Below, in pieces: positions 62,978 through 64,000 of a stretch of DNA of 64,000 nt (the first letter of the stretch is position 1; every line of letters starts with the position of its first letter). The DNA comes from Pseudo-nitzschia pungens (lineage: Eukaryota; Bacillariophyta; Bacillariophyceae; Bacillariales; Bacillariaceae). The notes below the pieces were generated by a model. That model saw only the letters and a list, made by a program, of their open reading frames with translations. It made no database searches and had not been told where the DNA came from. Position numbers and translations under genes: made by a program. The stretch covers positions 3,782,001 through 3,846,000 of the forward strand of contig CM074763.1 of the NCBI GenBank assembly GCA_037355855.1, read 5' to 3'.

Positions 62978-63113
62978 GGTTGCGTTTGAGGAGAGGAGCT
63001 TGCTGGAGATAAAGGTTCCTCTGTTGTTGAGGATGAGGTATGTTTATTCGATTGTTTTGGTTCAGTACTGAATTCTACTGTTTTCCTACGTTGAAGATAA
63101 ACAGTAATTACCG
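62978..63113 (-). other. Gypsy C leader with near-palindrome
   Basis: The base of the leader (63113-63102, minus strand) is CGGTAATTACTG. Further in are acagtagaattcagtactga phrases also found in the Gypsy B leader, although the LTRs of the two elements differ. Confidence 0.6.
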
Positions 63114-63371
63114 TGTTACACTCTAAGGTAGAAAAATTGGAGTAGTATTAAAATTGTGACTAAAGTTTCAACTCTTAAGCGAGCGTTACGATTTTCATGT
63201 GAACGTTTGAATATACAAACGCGCGTCGTGCTTATATTTGAATAACGGCACACATGCATTGTTGGAGCGTCCGGCGTACAGTTTGAATATTTGTATTCAA
63301 ACACCGGTCAGCTCGTATGTGGGATTCGGTTAATTATTTAATCGTGGTTCATGCTACGCTAGCATGTCACA
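63114..63371 (-). repeat. Gypsy C 5' LTR
   Basis: 258 bp, partner of 23342-23599. Right-hand TSD agtgg at 63372-63376 restores LINE-0 ORF1. Confidence 0.93.
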
Positions 63372-63782
63372 AGTGGTGGTGGTGGCTTTGATGACTCCCA
63401 ATCCATGGATACTTTAGCGACCGGCACTTCCAATCTCACTGATGTCCAGGCTTCACCGCCTGCAAGTGATGCTCCTCCTGGAGGTGATTCTCCCAATGCT
63501 GCCAATGCTGATGCCTCCCCTGGTGTACCTCCTGATGTCCCCCCTGCAGTTCCTGATCCTCCCAATAATGCCATGGCTGGTGACTTCCCTGTGGCCTCTC
63601 CTGATGCCTCAACTGATGAAGATGCAGCCTCTGCTTTGAGGCTTGGAGTTGCTGCCATTGCATTCTCCTCCAGCCATGATGCTAGTGTCAGTGACTTGAG
63701 CCATGCCAATGTCTCCACCAAATCAGCTACGGCAACTCTTCCTTCCGTGCGACAGACTCGGTTTCCTTCTGATCATGGTTAG
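63372..63782 (+). pseudogene. LINE-0 ORF1, C-terminal part
   Basis: Continues from 23341: SGGGGFDDSQSMDTLATG, then an Ala/Pro/Asp-rich stretch and RLGVAAIAFSSSHDASVSD, ending RQTRFPSDHG and TAG at 63780-63782. With 9119-11797 and 23283-23341 it totals about 1,045 codons without any other break. Confidence 0.92.
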
Positions 63783-64000
63783 CTCTTCTGGTATGAGGTT
63801 TGATGGGTTGCCTTCCAATCCAAATCCCATCAATGCTTCTACTGTTTCTCCCTTTTCACCCTCCGCCTCTTCCCCTGTCTCTCATTTTGTCCAATTAACT
63901 CTTCATGGAGACTCTCTTGCTGCTAAGGATTCTGACAGTTTTGGTCATTCCTTTCCTCAAGCTCCATCCTCTAATTCCACCATCATCACCTTCCAAAACA
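63775..64000 (+). CDS. LINE-0 ORF2, 5' end (partial at window edge)
   Basis: ATG at 63775 overlaps the ORF1 stop by 8 nt (ATGGTTAG). It encodes MVSSSGMRFDGLPSNPNP to SSNSTIITFQN, matching the endonuclease start of LINE-2 ORF2. It is open to the last base. Confidence 0.9.
   Translation, partial: MVSSSGMRFDGLPSNPNPINASTVSPFSPSASSPVSHFVQLTLHGDSLAAKDSDSFGHSFPQAPSSNSTIITFQN

Larger units (their letters stand above)
23342..63371 (-). mobile_element. Gypsy C: Ty3/gypsy element expanded to 40 kb by nested insertions
   Basis: LTRs 23342-23599 and 63114-63371 are 258 bp each and differ at about three positions. TSD agtgg is at 23337-23341 and 63372-63376. Own internal pieces (minus strand, 5' to 3'): leader, gag, and pol up to 59230; then pol from 44040 to about 42196; then the pol end 24105-23631. 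Between them lie LINE-1 (with its passengers) and LINE-2 (with its passengers). The pol pieces overlap by about 1.1 kb of diverged sequence, so the element is not a simple interrupted copy. Confidence 0.85.
6032..64000 (+). mobile_element. LINE-0: 12-kb-class non-LTR retrotransposon, split by two large insertions, continues past the window
   Basis: The surviving pieces are 6032-11798, 23283-23341 and 63372-64000. They rejoin exactly in sequence and frame: ORF1 codons run from cca at 11795 to gac at 23286, then from agt at 23337 to ggt at 63375. The undisturbed order is confirmed by LINE-2 on the minus strand. The 5' head caattttgcgacgcgcgatt appears complete because the same head begins three non-autonomous copies. 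The interruptions are a Copia (TSD ccag) and Gypsy C (TSD agtgg). Confidence 0.9.

Noticed and set aside
23342..63371. Treating the three Gypsy C pol pieces as three unrelated gypsy fragments.
   Set aside because: LTR pair, TSD agtgg, and the LINE-1 TSD tie the left pieces together and to the same LTR pair; only the overlap at LINE-2 is unexplained and is reported as such.
1..64000. tRNA, rRNA, or bacterial operon features.
   Set aside because: None found by eye; introns, LTR elements and LINEs show a eukaryotic nuclear sequence. A dedicated covariance-model search could still find a small RNA in 2737-4414.

Overview
This window comes from a eukaryotic nuclear genome, most likely a diatom or another stramenopile. 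The host genes are compact with one short GT-AG intron each. The rest is Ty1/copia, Ty3/gypsy and LINE retrotransposons of types common in diatom genomes. The species call is an inference from style and composition.

Layout. Bases 1-2,736 hold two ordinary convergent host genes: an AMP-activated protein kinase beta subunit (+) and an organelle-targeted cold-shock-domain RNA-binding protein (-). About 1.6 kb with nothing recognisable follows. From 4,415 to the window end almost everything is transposable-element DNA, and I could resolve it into a nested stack using target-site duplications (TSDs), LTR pairs and reading frames that rejoin across insertions. Decayed base layers come first: a LINE relic (4,415-5,244, -) cut by a gypsy relic (LTR 5,245-5,583). 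LINE-0 (+, starts 6,032) then entered the gypsy relic. It is the backbone of the rest of the window and still runs off the right end. Its ORF1 is split by a Copia element (11,799-23,282) and, after a 59-bp LINE remnant, by a 40-kb gypsy composite called Gypsy C (23,342-63,371, -, 258-bp LTRs, TSD agtgg).

Nested levels. The Copia carries non-autonomous element copy 1 (20,138-22,065). Gypsy C carries two 5'-truncated LINEs. LINE-1 (about 24,115-42,195, -) is cut by non-autonomous copy 2 (27,722-29,400) and by Gypsy B (30,647-42,147, +), which is cut in turn by Gypsy A1 (31,152-36,954, +). LINE-2 (44,041-59,229, -) is cut by Gypsy A2 (48,559-56,360, -), which is cut in turn by non-autonomous copy 3 (52,403-54,516).

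Biology. The LINE is large, about 12.4 kb when its pieces are added. It has a 5' region of hairpin repeats and 117-bp tandem monomers, a roughly 1,045-residue ORF1, and a roughly 1,946-residue ORF2 (AP-type endonuclease, reverse transcriptase, RNase H, CCHC finger) whose start overlaps the ORF1 stop in ATGGTTAG. The most striking material is a 1.7-2.1 kb non-coding family. It shares its 5' head and its double-hairpin, ATT-tailed 3' end with the LINE, is filled with about 150-bp hairpin units showing compensatory changes, and makes 17-21 bp TSDs. It looks like a parasite of the LINE machinery. The Copia and both gypsy families all have Gag and Pol in the same frame separated by one TGA, which suggests stop-codon readthrough or reinitiation. 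Both gypsy families carry a short perfect or near-perfect palindrome directly after the 5' LTR where a tRNA primer-binding site would be expected. Gypsy A1 is structurally intact and may be recent or active. The other elements are broken by later insertions or by small mutations.
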